From Bacillus sp. WMMC1349 (GTDB taxonomy: Bacteria; Bacillota; Bacilli; Bacillales; Bacillaceae): a DNA stretch of 64,000 nt. How positions within the stretch are numbered: the stretch's first letter is position 1; every line of letters starts with the position of its first letter. The stretch spans positions 1,160,001 to 1,224,000 of the forward strand of contig NZ_JABJUQ010000007.1 of assembly GCF_013155385.1 (NCBI RefSeq), in the 5' to 3' direction. Below, piece by piece: positions 1 through 8,166 of this stretch. The notes beneath the pieces were generated by a model. The model searched no databases. It was given only the letters and a program-made list of their open reading frames with translations, and had not been told where the DNA came from. Made by a program: the position numbers and the translations under genes.

Positions 1-101
1 TAGTAAATCTTGTTCCACCCCATGGCACCTCACTTTTTGTTGCTTGTACTCATGATATATATGAAAGATGACGAAGATTATGTTAAGGTAGTCTATTTCT
101 T

Positions 102-137
102 AAATGTTTTATGACTTTCCGCTCATAAAACATTTTT
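102..137 (+). terminator. Perfect 13-bp stem terminator upstream of mecA
   Basis: A 13-bp perfect inverted repeat (102-114 with 123-135, 8-nt loop) ends in a short T run. It probably ends transcription of whatever gene precedes mecA outside the window, leaving mecA with its own promoter. I recognise no gene in the roughly 100 bases before it. Confidence 0.7.
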
Positions 138-253
138 AAAGGAGTTTCAGGAAAGATTAAGAAGTAGACGTATTGGGTAAAGTGTAGTAAAGTACAATTA
201 ACTGGGAGCTTAGTTATCCCTTCAACATCTCGACAAGAAGGGAAGGTTGGCAA

Positions 254-889
254 ATGGAAATTGAGAGAATAAATGAACATACGGTTAAGTTCTATATTTC
301 TTATGGTGATATAGAGGATCGCGGATTTGACAGAGAAGAAATTTGGTACAATCGCGAACGCAGTGAAGAGCTCTTTTGGGAAGTGATGGATGAAGTGCAC
401 GAAGAAGAAGAGTTTGCCGTTGAAGGCCCCCTTTGGATTCAAGTGCAGGCTCTTGATAAAGGCTTGGAAATTATTGTGACAAGGGCCCAGCTTTCAAAAG
501 ACGGGCAAAAGCTTGAACTGCCGATCCCTGAAGATAAAAAGCAAGACACAGAGGAAACGCTTGATGCTCTTTTAGAGGACTTCAGAAATGAAGAACAAGA
601 GGAAGAACAAAAGCTGCAGTTCGTTTTAAAATTTGCTGATTTTGAAGACTTGATCTTACTATCTAAAATGTCTGTCAGCGGTTGCCAAACTACATTATAT
701 TCTCATGAAAACCGTTATTATTTATTCGTTGATTTTGATGAACAGCATGATGAAGATGTTGAGAATCAACTGAGCATCTTGCTTGAATATGCCTCAGAAT
801 CTAAAATGACTATTCACATGCTTAATGAGTATGGAACACTAATTGCGGCAGATGATGCCCTTCATACAATAAAAAAACACTTTGCATAA
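254..889 (+). CDS. mecA: Adaptor protein MecA
   Basis: MecA is the cytoplasmic adaptor that delivers the competence regulator ComK (and other substrates) to the ClpCP protease and helps assemble the ClpC hexamer. The 211-residue product is close to the usual family length of about 218. It starts with the conserved MEIERINEHTVKFYISYGDI segment of the substrate-binding N-terminal domain, has a highly acidic linker at about residues 95-118, and ends in the ClpC-binding domain (about 120-211). An AAGGAAG-like ribosome site precedes the ATG. It is followed by a terminator, so it looks monocistronic. The coiA gene comes next, as in B. subtilis. Confidence 0.97.
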   Translation: MEIERINEHTVKFYISYGDIEDRGFDREEIWYNRERSEELFWEVMDEVHEEEEFAVEGPLWIQVQALDKGLEIIVTRAQLSKDGQKLELPIPEDKKQDTEETLDALLEDFRNEEQEEEQKLQFVLKFADFEDLILLSKMSVSGCQTTLYSHENRYYLFVDFDEQHDEDVENQLSILLEYASESKMTIHMLNEYGTLIAADDALHTIKKHFA

Positions 890-895
890 TATATC

Positions 896-925
896 AACCT
901 TTCTCATGACCGGGAAAGGTTTTTT
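896..925 (+). terminator. mecA terminator
   Basis: AACCTTTC (896-903) pairs with GAAAGGTT (914-921) and a run of T follows, a few bases after the mecA stop codon. Confidence 0.85.
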
Positions 926-1094
926 ATGTGGATGAATTTTGCTTGGAAAGAGAAACAAAAACAGGGAAAATTAAAGATGTGTTACCGATTATAGCGGGAC
1001 AGCGCATAAATCATAACGAAAAAAATCCTGGCATGTTTAATCCCCAGTAGCAAGTTTTTAAGGGGTTGGAGATCTCCGCCGCTTTTCTACTTTC

Positions 1095-1134
1095 AAAACT
1101 CTTTTTTCTTATTAAGAAAGGAGAGCTTTTTTCT
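1095..1134 (+). promoter_or_regulatory. Possible ComK AT-box and G-U-rich hairpin before coiA
   Basis: AAAACTCTTTTTT (1095-1107) fits the ComK half-site pattern AAAA-N5-TTTT, which suits a late competence gene. The same bases can form a hairpin with AAGAAAGGAGAG (about 1115-1126) using several G-U pairs, followed by a T run, so it could instead be a weak terminator. No clean second AT-box at a canonical spacing was found, so ComK control is only suggested. Confidence 0.35.
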
Positions 1135-1166
1135 TATGCAGAATACATAAAGAATAGAAAGGAGAG

Positions 1167-2324
1167 ATGAATGTGTTGTGCGCAATAATGAAACAAGGGC
1201 AGCTGGTTTGTTTGGGAGATGGATACACAGCTAATGAACTGAAGCGATTACGAAACAGCCACTCTTTCTACTGCCCGGTCTGCCACCATGAAGTAAAATT
1301 AAAACTCGGTGAAAAAAGAATCTATCATTTTGCACATAAACCTGATGCAGCTTGTCCTGTGTCCCATGATCGGGAAAGTGTTTATCATTTACAGGGAAAA
1401 CAGCTTCTTTATCAATGGCTTAAAAAGCAAAGGTTAAGACCGGTCCTTGAACCATATATAAAGAAGATTAAGCAAAGACCAGATTTATTAGTGAAATGTG
1501 GAATGAAGATCATCGCAATTGAATTTCAGTGTGCAACTCTCAAATTGACAGATTATCAAAAACGGACAACCGGATTTGTTGAACTTGGGATTGATCCCAT
1601 TTGGATCATCGGTGGAAATCGACTCAAACGATTGGCTAACAGTTTTTTTCAGCTTTCAGAGTTTCATTGGCAGTTCGTAAAGAGAAAGGAAAAACATTCG
1701 AAACTTTTGTTTTTTTGTCCAGAACAAAAAGCTTTTCTCATACTTGAACAGTTGACCCCATTTTTGAAAAATAAATCCTCGGCATCGGTCACCTATCTTC
1801 CGCTTCAACAGACGAGAGCAGCTTCTTTCATGACTTCAGCTAAAAAATGTTCATCTCTTCAGCTTAGTGGCTGGAAAAGAAACCTCCATCATTTCCGGAC
1901 GACATCCCACCGTTTTTTGACAAAGGATACAAAGCAAATGATGGAGTTGTTTTATCAAAAGCTTCACATTTCGCTTCCTTTTTTCCCTTCAGAAGTGTTT
2001 ATTCCCGTTCCTTCAGGTTCTATTTTTGCACACCCTGTGTTTGTCTGGCAAGGCTATCTTTATCTTTATATGATAGATTATTCACCTTTTCGCCTAGATT
2101 CTGCTGTTCGCTATATGAATAAACTGATTGGAACAAGGCGGCTTAAACTAAGGTGGAATCACCGGGAGAAAGTGATAGATGCTGTCAATGAATATGCTTT
2201 TTACCTGTGCAGAAAAGGTTTTTTAAGCAAAAAGCAAGATGTTTATGATCTTAACCGACCGTACTTCAAGGATTCGTGTTTAGCAGCTCTTTTAAAAAGG
2301 GATGCTTATTATTTTTCTGAATGA
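1167..2324 (+). CDS. coiA: Competence protein CoiA
   Basis: CoiA is a late-competence protein needed for processing or recombination of incoming DNA during transformation. The 385-residue product has an N-terminal zinc-ribbon-like motif (Cys36, Cys39, His54, His57) and then a nuclease-like core with Asp106 and Glu119-Phe-Gln121, resembling the PD-(D/E)xK-type region assigned to the CoiA family. The ATG at 1167 is only about 2 bases after GGAG. The GTG at 1173 or TTG at 1176 would have better spacing, so the product may start 2-3 residues later. It lies between mecA and pepF as in B. subtilis. Confidence 0.93.
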   Translation: MNVLCAIMKQGQLVCLGDGYTANELKRLRNSHSFYCPVCHHEVKLKLGEKRIYHFAHKPDAACPVSHDRESVYHLQGKQLLYQWLKKQRLRPVLEPYIKKIKQRPDLLVKCGMKIIAIEFQCATLKLTDYQKRTTGFVELGIDPIWIIGGNRLKRLANSFFQLSEFHWQFVKRKEKHSKLLFFCPEQKAFLILEQLTPFLKNKSSASVTYLPLQQTRAASFMTSAKKCSSLQLSGWKRNLHHFRTTSHRFLTKDTKQMMELFYQKLHISLPFFPSEVFIPVPSGSIFAHPVFVWQGYLYLYMIDYSPFRLDSAVRYMNKLIGTRRLKLRWNHREKVIDAVNEYAFYLCRKGFLSKKQDVYDLNRPYFKDSCLAALLKRDAYYFSE

Positions 2325-2374
2325 TCATGAAGCCTTTCGTTTACTCTAAATGAAAGGAAGGTGGTGGCGGTATT

Positions 2375-4369
2375 TTGTATCAGGCGAAAAGCTATCTATT
2401 TTGTTTTCTGTTTGCGGCATCAAGTGTCATTTTTTCGGCATATGATTTGACAAAAGGAGGTCAAAAAACAGAAGATAAACACAATACAAGTTTGTTGAAC
2501 ATCAATGGACTTGGAGTAAAGAAAGCGAGGGGATTGAAATTGACAGAAGAAAATCAAACAAAAAAATTGCCGGCAAGAAGTGAGGTGAACGAAGCAGACA
2601 CTTGGAGACTTGAGGATATTTTTCCATCAGATGACGCTTGGAACAAGGAATTCCAAGCAGTCAAAGATCTGCTGCCAAAACTATCCGAATATAAAGGAAA
2701 GCTCAGTCATTCAGCCGATGATTTATATGAGGCTTTGACACAGCAAGATAAGATTATGGAAAGGCTGGACAAATTATATGCTTATTCACATATGCGCTAT
2801 GACCAAGATACAGGAAATTCAGTTTATCAAGGTCTGAATGACAAAGCGGCAAACCTTTATAGCCAGGCAGCGAGTATAACAGCTTATATGGTACCTGAAA
2901 TTTTAACAATTCAGGAAGAAAAACTGCAGCAGTTTCTTTTAGAAAAAGAGGAATTAAAACTTTACTCCCATGCTCTTGAAGAGATCACTAAAGAACGCCC
3001 GCATATATTAAGTGAAAAAGAAGAAGGTCTATTAGCTGAAGCTTCAGATGTTCTAGGCAACTCATCAACGACATTTAGCTTATTTAATAACGCTGATCTT
3101 GAATTTCCGGAGATTACCGATGAAAGTGGAAAAAAACAACAAATTACCCATAGTAACTTTATCCCCCTTTTAGAAAGTGCTGATCGCGATATTCGCCGCA
3201 ATGCATTTAAAGCGGTGTACGGTACATATGACCGCTACAAAAACACTTTGGCTTCAACATTAAGCGGTGCTATCAAAAAACATAACTTTTATGCAAAAGT
3301 GAGACATTATCAGTCTGCAAGAGAAGCAGCATTGTCACGCAACAGTATACCTGAAGAAGTTTACGATCATCTTGTCAAAACGATCAATCAATATTTACCA
3401 CTTCTTCACCGTTATGTAGCACTTAGGAAAAAAGTACTTGAACTTGACGAGGTCCATATGTATGACTTGTATACTCCGCTTGTTAAAGATTCGGGGATGA
3501 AAGTGTCATACGATCAAGCGAAAGATTATATGTTAAAAGGTCTTGCTCCTTTAGGAGAAGATTATGCATCCATCTTAAAAGAAGGATTAAATAACCGTTG
3601 GGTTGATGTTTATGAGAACAAAGGAAAACGAAGTGGTGCATACTCATCTGGAGCATATGGAACAAATCCATATATTATGATGAACTGGCAAAATAACGTA
3701 AATGAGCTGTTTACACTTGTTCATGAATTTGGTCATTCTGTGCACAGTTATTATACAAGAAAAAATCAGCCATACACATATGGAGATTACAGCATCTTTG
3801 TCGCTGAAGTTGCTTCAACAACAAATGAAGCTTTGTTAGGTCATTATTTGCTGAATACGCTCAGTGATGAGAAACAGCGTCTTTATATTTTGAACCATAT
3901 GCTTGAAGGGTTTAAAGGAACAGTTTTCAGACAGACCATGTTTGCTGAATTTGAGCATGCTATCCATGTTAAGGCACAAGAAGGAGAGCCGCTAACTCCT
4001 GACTTGTTGTGTAAGATTTATTATGATCTAAATAAGAAATATTTTGGTGAACAAATGAAAGTTGATCAGGAGATTGCCCTTGAGTGGGCAAGAATCCCTC
4101 ATTTTTATTACAATTATTATGTCTATCAATATGCAACAGGCTATAGTGCCGCCCAGGCTCTCAGTCAACAAATTTTGAATGAAGGAAAACCAGCAGTCGA
4201 ACGATATCTTAAATTTTTGAAAGCCGGAAGTTCGGATTATCCGATTGAAGTGCTGAAAAAAGCGGGAGTCGACATGACCTCATCAGAGCCGATTGAAGCA
4301 GCATGCAAAACATTTGAAAAACGCCTGAATGAAATGGAAGAGCTTATTCAAAAATTAAATAAGCAGTGA
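2375..4369 (+). CDS. pepF: Oligoendopeptidase F (M3B family)
   Basis: PepF is a zinc metallopeptidase of family M3 that cleaves oligopeptides. In the 664-residue frame the zinc motif is H450-E451-F-G-H454, with the further conserved segment FVAEVASTTNEALL downstream. The start is uncertain. A TTG at 2375 (after AAGGTGG) adds about 55 residues beginning with a signal-peptide-like run (Lys5, then a hydrophobic stretch to about residue 23). A second TTG at 2540 sits 7 bases after GAGGGG and gives a 609-residue cytosolic enzyme beginning TEENQTKKLPARSEV, the usual PepF N-terminus. I give the longer frame. The gene is convergent with yizD, with stop codons adjacent. Confidence 0.93.
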   Translation: MYQAKSYLFCFLFAASSVIFSAYDLTKGGQKTEDKHNTSLLNINGLGVKKARGLKLTEENQTKKLPARSEVNEADTWRLEDIFPSDDAWNKEFQAVKDLLPKLSEYKGKLSHSADDLYEALTQQDKIMERLDKLYAYSHMRYDQDTGNSVYQGLNDKAANLYSQAASITAYMVPEILTIQEEKLQQFLLEKEELKLYSHALEEITKERPHILSEKEEGLLAEASDVLGNSSTTFSLFNNADLEFPEITDESGKKQQITHSNFIPLLESADRDIRRNAFKAVYGTYDRYKNTLASTLSGAIKKHNFYAKVRHYQSAREAALSRNSIPEEVYDHLVKTINQYLPLLHRYVALRKKVLELDEVHMYDLYTPLVKDSGMKVSYDQAKDYMLKGLAPLGEDYASILKEGLNNRWVDVYENKGKRSGAYSSGAYGTNPYIMMNWQNNVNELFTLVHEFGHSVHSYYTRKNQPYTYGDYSIFVAEVASTTNEALLGHYLLNTLSDEKQRLYILNHMLEGFKGTVFRQTMFAEFEHAIHVKAQEGEPLTPDLLCKIYYDLNKKYFGEQMKVDQEIALEWARIPHFYYNYYVYQYATGYSAAQALSQQILNEGKPAVERYLKFLKAGSSDYPIEVLKKAGVDMTSSEPIEAACKTFEKRLNEMEELIQKLNKQ

Positions 4370-4540
4370 TTAAAACCCTTTAAATGACTTTCGCTGATTA
4401 AAACGGTTAATTGTAAAAAGAAGTGAGACAAACAAAAGGGGAGATGTGATATAAAGCGGGAGCATATTCATCAACCCTAAAATATTTAAACAGAAGAAAA
4501 CCAATGTTGTGATCAGCCCTAACATAATATGCAGCATCAT
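4370..4540 (-). CDS. yizD: Small membrane protein YizD
   Basis: A 56-codon reading frame on the minus strand begins MMLHIMLGLITT and ends NRFNQRKSFKGF. It has two hydrophobic segments (about residues 3-28 and 29-43) and a basic C-terminus, so it is probably a two-pass membrane peptide. A strong AGGAGG lies just before two consecutive ATGs (4540 and 4537). The second has the better spacing. Length and position between pepF and yjbH match B. subtilis yizD, whose function is unknown. Its stop codon abuts that of pepF. Confidence 0.75.
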   Translation of the reverse strand: MMLHIMLGLITTLVFFCLNILGLMNMLPLYITSPLLFVSLLFTINRFNQRKSFKGF

Positions 4541-4651
4541 GAACCTCCTATAGTCTGATAAAAAATAACAAGCTTGACTTGATATTTCATTATATGATGA
4601 CTTGCAATTGGTTATGTTTTATGACAAAACTGTGAAAACTAATAAAACTAG

Positions 4652-4681
4652 TTGTCAAAAGTCGACATGATTTGATATTAT
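4652..4681 (+). promoter_or_regulatory. roxS promoter
   Basis: TTGTCA (4652-4657), an 18-bp spacer and TATTAT (4676-4681) form a SigA-type promoter about 7 bases before the RoxS RNA. AT-rich sequence just upstream containing CTGTGAAAAC is compatible with binding by the respiratory regulator ResD, which is known to control roxS in B. subtilis. That part is inference. Confidence 0.75.
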
Positions 4682-4687
4682 AAAGAT

Positions 4688-4806
4688 GTGAAATTGATCA
4701 CAAACAAACATTTACCCCTTTGTTTGACCGTGAAAAATTTCTCCCATCCCCTTTGTTGTCGTTAAGACATATTAGAAACCGCGCTTATCCCGGCGCGGTT
4801 TCTTTA
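4688..4806 (+). ncRNA. roxS: Small regulatory RNA RoxS (RsaE)
   Basis: This is the conserved trans-acting small RNA of Bacillales that represses central-metabolism and redox mRNAs through C-rich loops. The region has the hallmark order of RsaE/RoxS: an 8-bp hairpin whose loop carries ACCCC, flanked by CAAACAAA and TTTGTTTG; the single-stranded segment GTGAAAAATTTCTCCCATCC followed by CCTTTGTTG; and a 10-bp GC-rich terminator hairpin (4775-4784 with 4793-4802). Its location between yizD and yjbH is that of B. subtilis roxS. The 5' end is estimated from the promoter and the 3' end from the terminator, giving a transcript of about 118 nt. Confidence 0.92.
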
Positions 4807-4814
4807 TACCTAAA

Positions 4815-4832
4815 AAAGAACATATGTTCTTT
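4815..4832. repeat. Perfect 18-bp palindrome
   Basis: AAAGAACATATGTTCTTT is a perfect palindrome with no loop. It sits between the RoxS terminator and the yjbH terminator, where no promoter is expected. It may be an operator-like site or a structural relic. Its role is unknown. Confidence 0.6.
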
Positions 4833-4839
4833 CGGGAGT

Positions 4840-4877
4840 AAACATAAACACGGGTAAAAAACCCGTGTTTTATGTTT
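4840..4877 (-). terminator. yjbI-yjbH terminator
   Basis: A long inverted repeat, AAACATAAACACGGGT with ACCCGTGTTTTATGTTT, overlaps the stop codon of yjbH. Read on the minus strand the hairpin is U-rich in its loop and 3' arm. It probably ends the yjbI-yjbH transcript and faces the RoxS terminator. Confidence 0.65.
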
Positions 4878-5748
4878 ACATGGATTGTTCTGTTTCTGCA
4901 CCACTGTTTATGTAGCGCCAAAATAACCCATGTTTAGCATTAATTTTTTTGACCTTTTGAGCAAAAGCAAGCTTTTTCATTTCGCGTTCGACTTGTTCAA
5001 GAGTCCAATCAAAAACGACGGCGATTTCTTGATCAGCGACGAATTGAAAGTATTCAACAAATAATTCAAGCGGAGGGGTTTGGGATGGTTTAGGTTCGTC
5101 ACCAAGCATCTCAAAAAGTACCTCTTCATATATATCATAAGAATAATGTCCGGTTACTTTCAATCCTTCTTTTTCGTGCAGACTATTGAAAAAGGTCAAT
5201 GTTGGAACAGATGTGACCTCCATTTCGGCAGCGATTTTCAGATCGCATTGAAGAGCTTTAACGGCACTTTGTGAATAAAGGTCTTTTTTAAATTCAGTTA
5301 AATCAAGCTGTGTTCTTTCTGCAATATGAAATAGCACTTGCTCATCGGTAATATCTTGTTTGTTAAGAAACAAACTCTCCTGCAAATTTCTTAAAAATTG
5401 GACCCCGGCTGTTCTCCCCTGCAATTCTGCGGCTTTAAGCGCTAGAGAGGTTAGGTATGGGGCGGGATTAGTTTGATCACAAGAGATGTTCGACCAACGA
5501 TTTGCCTTGCCCCAATGATATTTTAGACGGTGTTTTTTGCGCTTTTGAAAATTCAATGCAGAGAGACTGCAGGCAGTTATCATCCGCAATGTGAAAAATC
5601 GCCCATAACGAATTTTTAATTTTTTTATTGCGGGCTCAAGAGCCCAGCATTCCGCAGATAAAGGATCGACAAACATATAAATTTCCATCGGTTTCTGCGG
5701 ATGTCCGTGGCAATGGGAGAAAAATTGGTCACGCTGTTTAAGAGTCAA
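4876..5748 (-). CDS. yjbH: ClpXP adaptor YjbH (SpxH)
   Basis: YjbH is the cytoplasmic adaptor that targets the thiol-stress regulator Spx to ClpXP. The 290-residue product has the His/Cys-rich N-terminus (HCHGH, residues 12-16), implicated in zinc binding in the family, and a thioredoxin-like (DsbA/FrnE-type) fold. At the CxxC position it reads Ser31-Ala-Glu-Cys34, so only one cysteine is present. The TTG start overlaps the yjbI stop by four bases (TTGA) after GGAGGATGG, indicating translational coupling. The two genes form an operon running toward RoxS. Confidence 0.93.
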   Translation of the reverse strand: MTLKQRDQFFSHCHGHPQKPMEIYMFVDPLSAECWALEPAIKKLKIRYGRFFTLRMITACSLSALNFQKRKKHRLKYHWGKANRWSNISCDQTNPAPYLTSLALKAAELQGRTAGVQFLRNLQESLFLNKQDITDEQVLFHIAERTQLDLTEFKKDLYSQSAVKALQCDLKIAAEMEVTSVPTLTFFNSLHEKEGLKVTGHYSYDIYEEVLFEMLGDEPKPSQTPPLELFVEYFQFVADQEIAVVFDWTLEQVEREMKKLAFAQKVKKINAKHGLFWRYINSGAETEQSM

Positions 5749-6143
5749 TGTGAACCATCCTCCATTTTTGGCTGGTTTACCATATGCCTAGCTGTTAAGG
5801 TCAATCTTTCGAACAGAAAACTCCTGATTTCACCGTCTAAACCGACTCGATTCATAGCCTCATTCATACACGAAAGCCATGCATCCGCACGTTCAGGTGT
5901 AATCGGAAATGGAAGATGCCGCGCTCTTAGCATTGGGTGTCCGTGTTCTTCTGTGTAAAGTGGTGGACCGCCTAAATATTGGGTTAGGAACTGTTTTTGT
6001 TTACGCGCTGTATCTGTCAGGTCATCCGGAAAAATTGGAGAAAGAAGCGGATGCCGTTCTACAAGTTCATAAAAAGTATCAACAAGTTGCGATAGAAGTT
6101 CTTCTCCAATCGCTTCATAAGGTGCGTTAAACGATTGTCCCAT
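5745..6143 (-). CDS. yjbI: Group II truncated haemoglobin YjbI
   Basis: This is a small haem protein of the 2-on-2 globin family, proposed to bind oxygen or peroxides in the cytoplasm and to act with YjbH in thiol/oxidative stress. The product is 132 residues. The proximal histidine is His76, in the conserved segment HGHPMLRARHLPFPI, and LGGPPLYTEEHGHP is typical of group II proteins. It is the first gene of the yjbI-yjbH pair and overlaps yjbH by four bases. Confidence 0.95.
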   Translation of the reverse strand: MGQSFNAPYEAIGEELLSQLVDTFYELVERHPLLSPIFPDDLTDTARKQKQFLTQYLGGPPLYTEEHGHPMLRARHLPFPITPERADAWLSCMNEAMNRVGLDGEIRSFLFERLTLTARHMVNQPKMEDGSH

Positions 6144-6370
6144 GTTGACTACTCCTTTTAATATACTAATAGGAAAAAGTGCCGATTCCTATTGCAAAAA
6201 AATATTTATGTTCTTCATCATTTATGGTTTCACAATTGTATATACTTATTTTAGCAACACCGTTTGATTTCTACAAATAAACCGACTTTTATGCAGATCG
6301 TTTTGTATCAAATATCATATCATAAACGCTTGAAAAATGTCTGGTTTTTGAATTGGGGGATGTTTAGAGG

Positions 6371-6407
6371 AAAAAGAAAAAACCAGAAAGCGAGGTACTT
6401 TCTGGTT
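6371..6407 (-). terminator. yjbK-yjbJ terminator
   Basis: AACCAGAAAG (6381-6390) pairs with CTTTCTGGTT (6398-6407). On the minus strand a long T-rich run follows. It lies directly at the end of yjbJ. Confidence 0.88.
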
Positions 6408-7053
6408 ATGCAAAATAATTTGCTGTGACTTTTCTTACATAATTTTGTGTTTCTCTAAATGGAGGGATGCCTCCATGCTTCTTGACATTTCCTGGTCCGG
6501 CATTATAAGCCGCTAATGCAAGCGAAACATTTCCACCGAACTTATCGAGCATTTGTTTTAAATATTTTGTTCCCCCTTCAATATTCTGAACAGGGTCAAA
6601 AGCATTGTTAACACCAAGCGATCTTGCTGTTGAAGGCATGAGCTGCATGAGTCCCATTGCTCCGGCTGGGCTTGTCGCTTTCTGGCGATAACCGGATTCC
6701 TGTTTAATCACAGCATGGATCAGTTTTTCATCAACATCATATTTCGCAGCAGCCTTTTTAATAATTTCATTAATATCTCCGTTACCCTCTCCTGCAAATG
6801 AGACCGGATGGTTCTGAAATGAAGGAGAAACAGATGTGAGAGATGGTGTAGCAGTATTGAGAGTTTGCGTACCCGTCATCATCTCAGGGTAAACGGATCC
6901 AGATGTCTGCTGCAAACCGCCGACATTGCTTAAATATTGATTTAAAACGGCGCTGAAATCAAAGCCTGTCTCTTTTGTATCACTACCTGGTGTCTGATAA
7001 AACGACCGTAATGCTTGAAGTTCCATAAGGGCGGCCATATATTTAACGTTCAT
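6406..7053 (-). CDS. cwlQ: Lytic transglycosylase YjbJ (CwlQ)
   Basis: A peptidoglycan lytic transglycosylase of the SLT/goose-lysozyme fold. The 215-residue product has a low-complexity N-terminal half and a C-terminal SLT domain (about residues 90-215) with the catalytic Glu119-Ser-Gly, GLMQLMP at 134-140 and AYNAGPG at 182-188. B. subtilis CwlQ has been described as having both muramidase and transglycosylase activity. No clear signal peptide is visible, as in the B. subtilis protein, so the export route is unclear. It lies 12 bases after yjbK in the same operon with an AAGGTGGG ribosome site. Confidence 0.93.
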   Translation of the reverse strand: MNVKYMAALMELQALRSFYQTPGSDTKETGFDFSAVLNQYLSNVGGLQQTSGSVYPEMMTGTQTLNTATPSLTSVSPSFQNHPVSFAGEGNGDINEIIKKAAAKYDVDEKLIHAVIKQESGYRQKATSPAGAMGLMQLMPSTARSLGVNNAFDPVQNIEGGTKYLKQMLDKFGGNVSLALAAYNAGPGNVKKHGGIPPFRETQNYVRKVTANYFA

Positions 7054-7065
7054 TATTTTCCCACC

Positions 7066-7638
7066 TTATTGATTTTGAGAGTTTTGCTCATAAAAACGAA
7101 CGATTTTATTTTTTGTAGGACGTGCAGGGATTCCAAAAGATTTAAGAAGCTTTTGGAAATCAGCTTTTCCCTGATGATAGTCTGTGACTTCAAATTCAAT
7201 TTCATAGTCCTCTACCATTAAGTATCGGCTATGATCTAAAACAATTAAGCCCTCAGGCAAATTTTTTTCTGCGCGTTCTGTCATGAGCATACCGAAATAT
7301 TGTAAATGCTCCGGCTCAATACCTAGACAAACGAGCCGATCATATACAGGCCCTTTTGGAATATTAAACTTCTCATAATGAATTGAGGATGGCAATTGTT
7401 GGTGTGTTTCCATTAGCCCGACTGAAGCTGGTTCTTTTAGTGTCAGCACATGTCCATCTTGTTTTTGGCGAATTCTTAATGCCGCAGCTTTTTCTTTGAG
7501 AGAAAAGTGAGGCGTATCATAATAATAGTTCCTCTGTGAAAAAAACTGTGAGGAAGTGAATTGATAAAAAGTTTTTATTTGTTCAAACTCTTCTTTTGTC
7601 AGCATATTTTTAAATTCTATCTCAAGTTCTTGGCTCAT
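7066..7638 (-). CDS. yjbK: CYTH-domain triphosphatase YjbK
   Basis: A cytoplasmic CYTH (triphosphate tunnel metalloenzyme) protein, 190 residues, a family that hydrolyses or binds triphosphorylated substrates with divalent metal. The signature ExExK is visible at the N-terminus (Glu6, Glu8, Lys10), followed by alternating charged residues expected to line the tunnel. The physiological substrate is not known. It is the promoter-proximal gene of yjbK-yjbJ and is divergent from yjbL-yjbM, which makes (p)ppGpp. The proximity of two triphosphate-handling genes is conserved in Bacillus. Confidence 0.92.
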   Translation of the reverse strand: MSQELEIEFKNMLTKEEFEQIKTFYQFTSSQFFSQRNYYYDTPHFSLKEKAAALRIRQKQDGHVLTLKEPASVGLMETHQQLPSSIHYEKFNIPKGPVYDRLVCLGIEPEHLQYFGMLMTERAEKNLPEGLIVLDHSRYLMVEDYEIEFEVTDYHQGKADFQKLLKSFGIPARPTKNKIVRFYEQNSQNQ

Positions 7639-7769
7639 TTTTTAATTTTGTCATCCTTTCATTAACTAAAAAATACATTTTTCTTATTATCTCTTGAGAT
7701 GGAACGTTTATCAATATGGAACATGATATGCTAAAATAAACTTGTATCTTTTATGTAAAGGGGATCACT

Positions 7770-8135
7770 ATGCAAAACAGAATTGAAATTTTAGAGGCAA
7801 ATCTGCAACATGACCGACTCGTTTTGATCAGTCAAATCCAAGATGGTCAAGATCGGAAACCAACCAGTCGGATGCTGGTAGATTCTGATCATTTTGCATT
7901 TGTATACATACTTGAGCAAGAAGAATCATTCCAATATGTGATGTTGAATGAAATACTTTGGCCTAAGATAAAACAGGCATTTGTTGCAGGGGTTCCTGTG
8001 TTTCTTAAGATGGGAAAACAGGAAGTGGAGCTTAGCGGGTTCCATGAAGAGCTTGAGTATTTGCTAGAAAACATTAAAGATAATGCAAATTATGGCGAAG
8101 AAATGGAAGAGAGAGTTAAACAGATATTCCTCTAG
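7770..8135 (+). CDS. yjbL: Conserved hypothetical protein YjbL
   Basis: An acidic, soluble 121-residue protein of unknown function, with no signal peptide or membrane segment. It has an AAAGGGG ribosome site and lies directly upstream of yjbM, with which it is probably co-transcribed. Position and size correspond to B. subtilis yjbL. Confidence 0.85.
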   Translation: MQNRIEILEANLQHDRLVLISQIQDGQDRKPTSRMLVDSDHFAFVYILEQEESFQYVMLNEILWPKIKQAFVAGVPVFLKMGKQEVELSGFHEELEYLLENIKDNANYGEEMEERVKQIFL

Positions 8136-8166
8136 AAAAAAACGTGATCACATTGGGGGAAAGTTT

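Noticed and set aside
1-101. Short frame MKDDEDYVKVVYFLNVL before the first terminator
   Set aside because: Seventeen codons without a ribosome site, ending within the terminator stem. Nothing supports it as a gene.
8083-8166. Longer N-terminus for YjbM starting inside yjbL
   Set aside because: The added 28 residues overlap yjbL, are highly basic and have no ribosome site. The ATG at 8167 follows TGGGGGAAAG.
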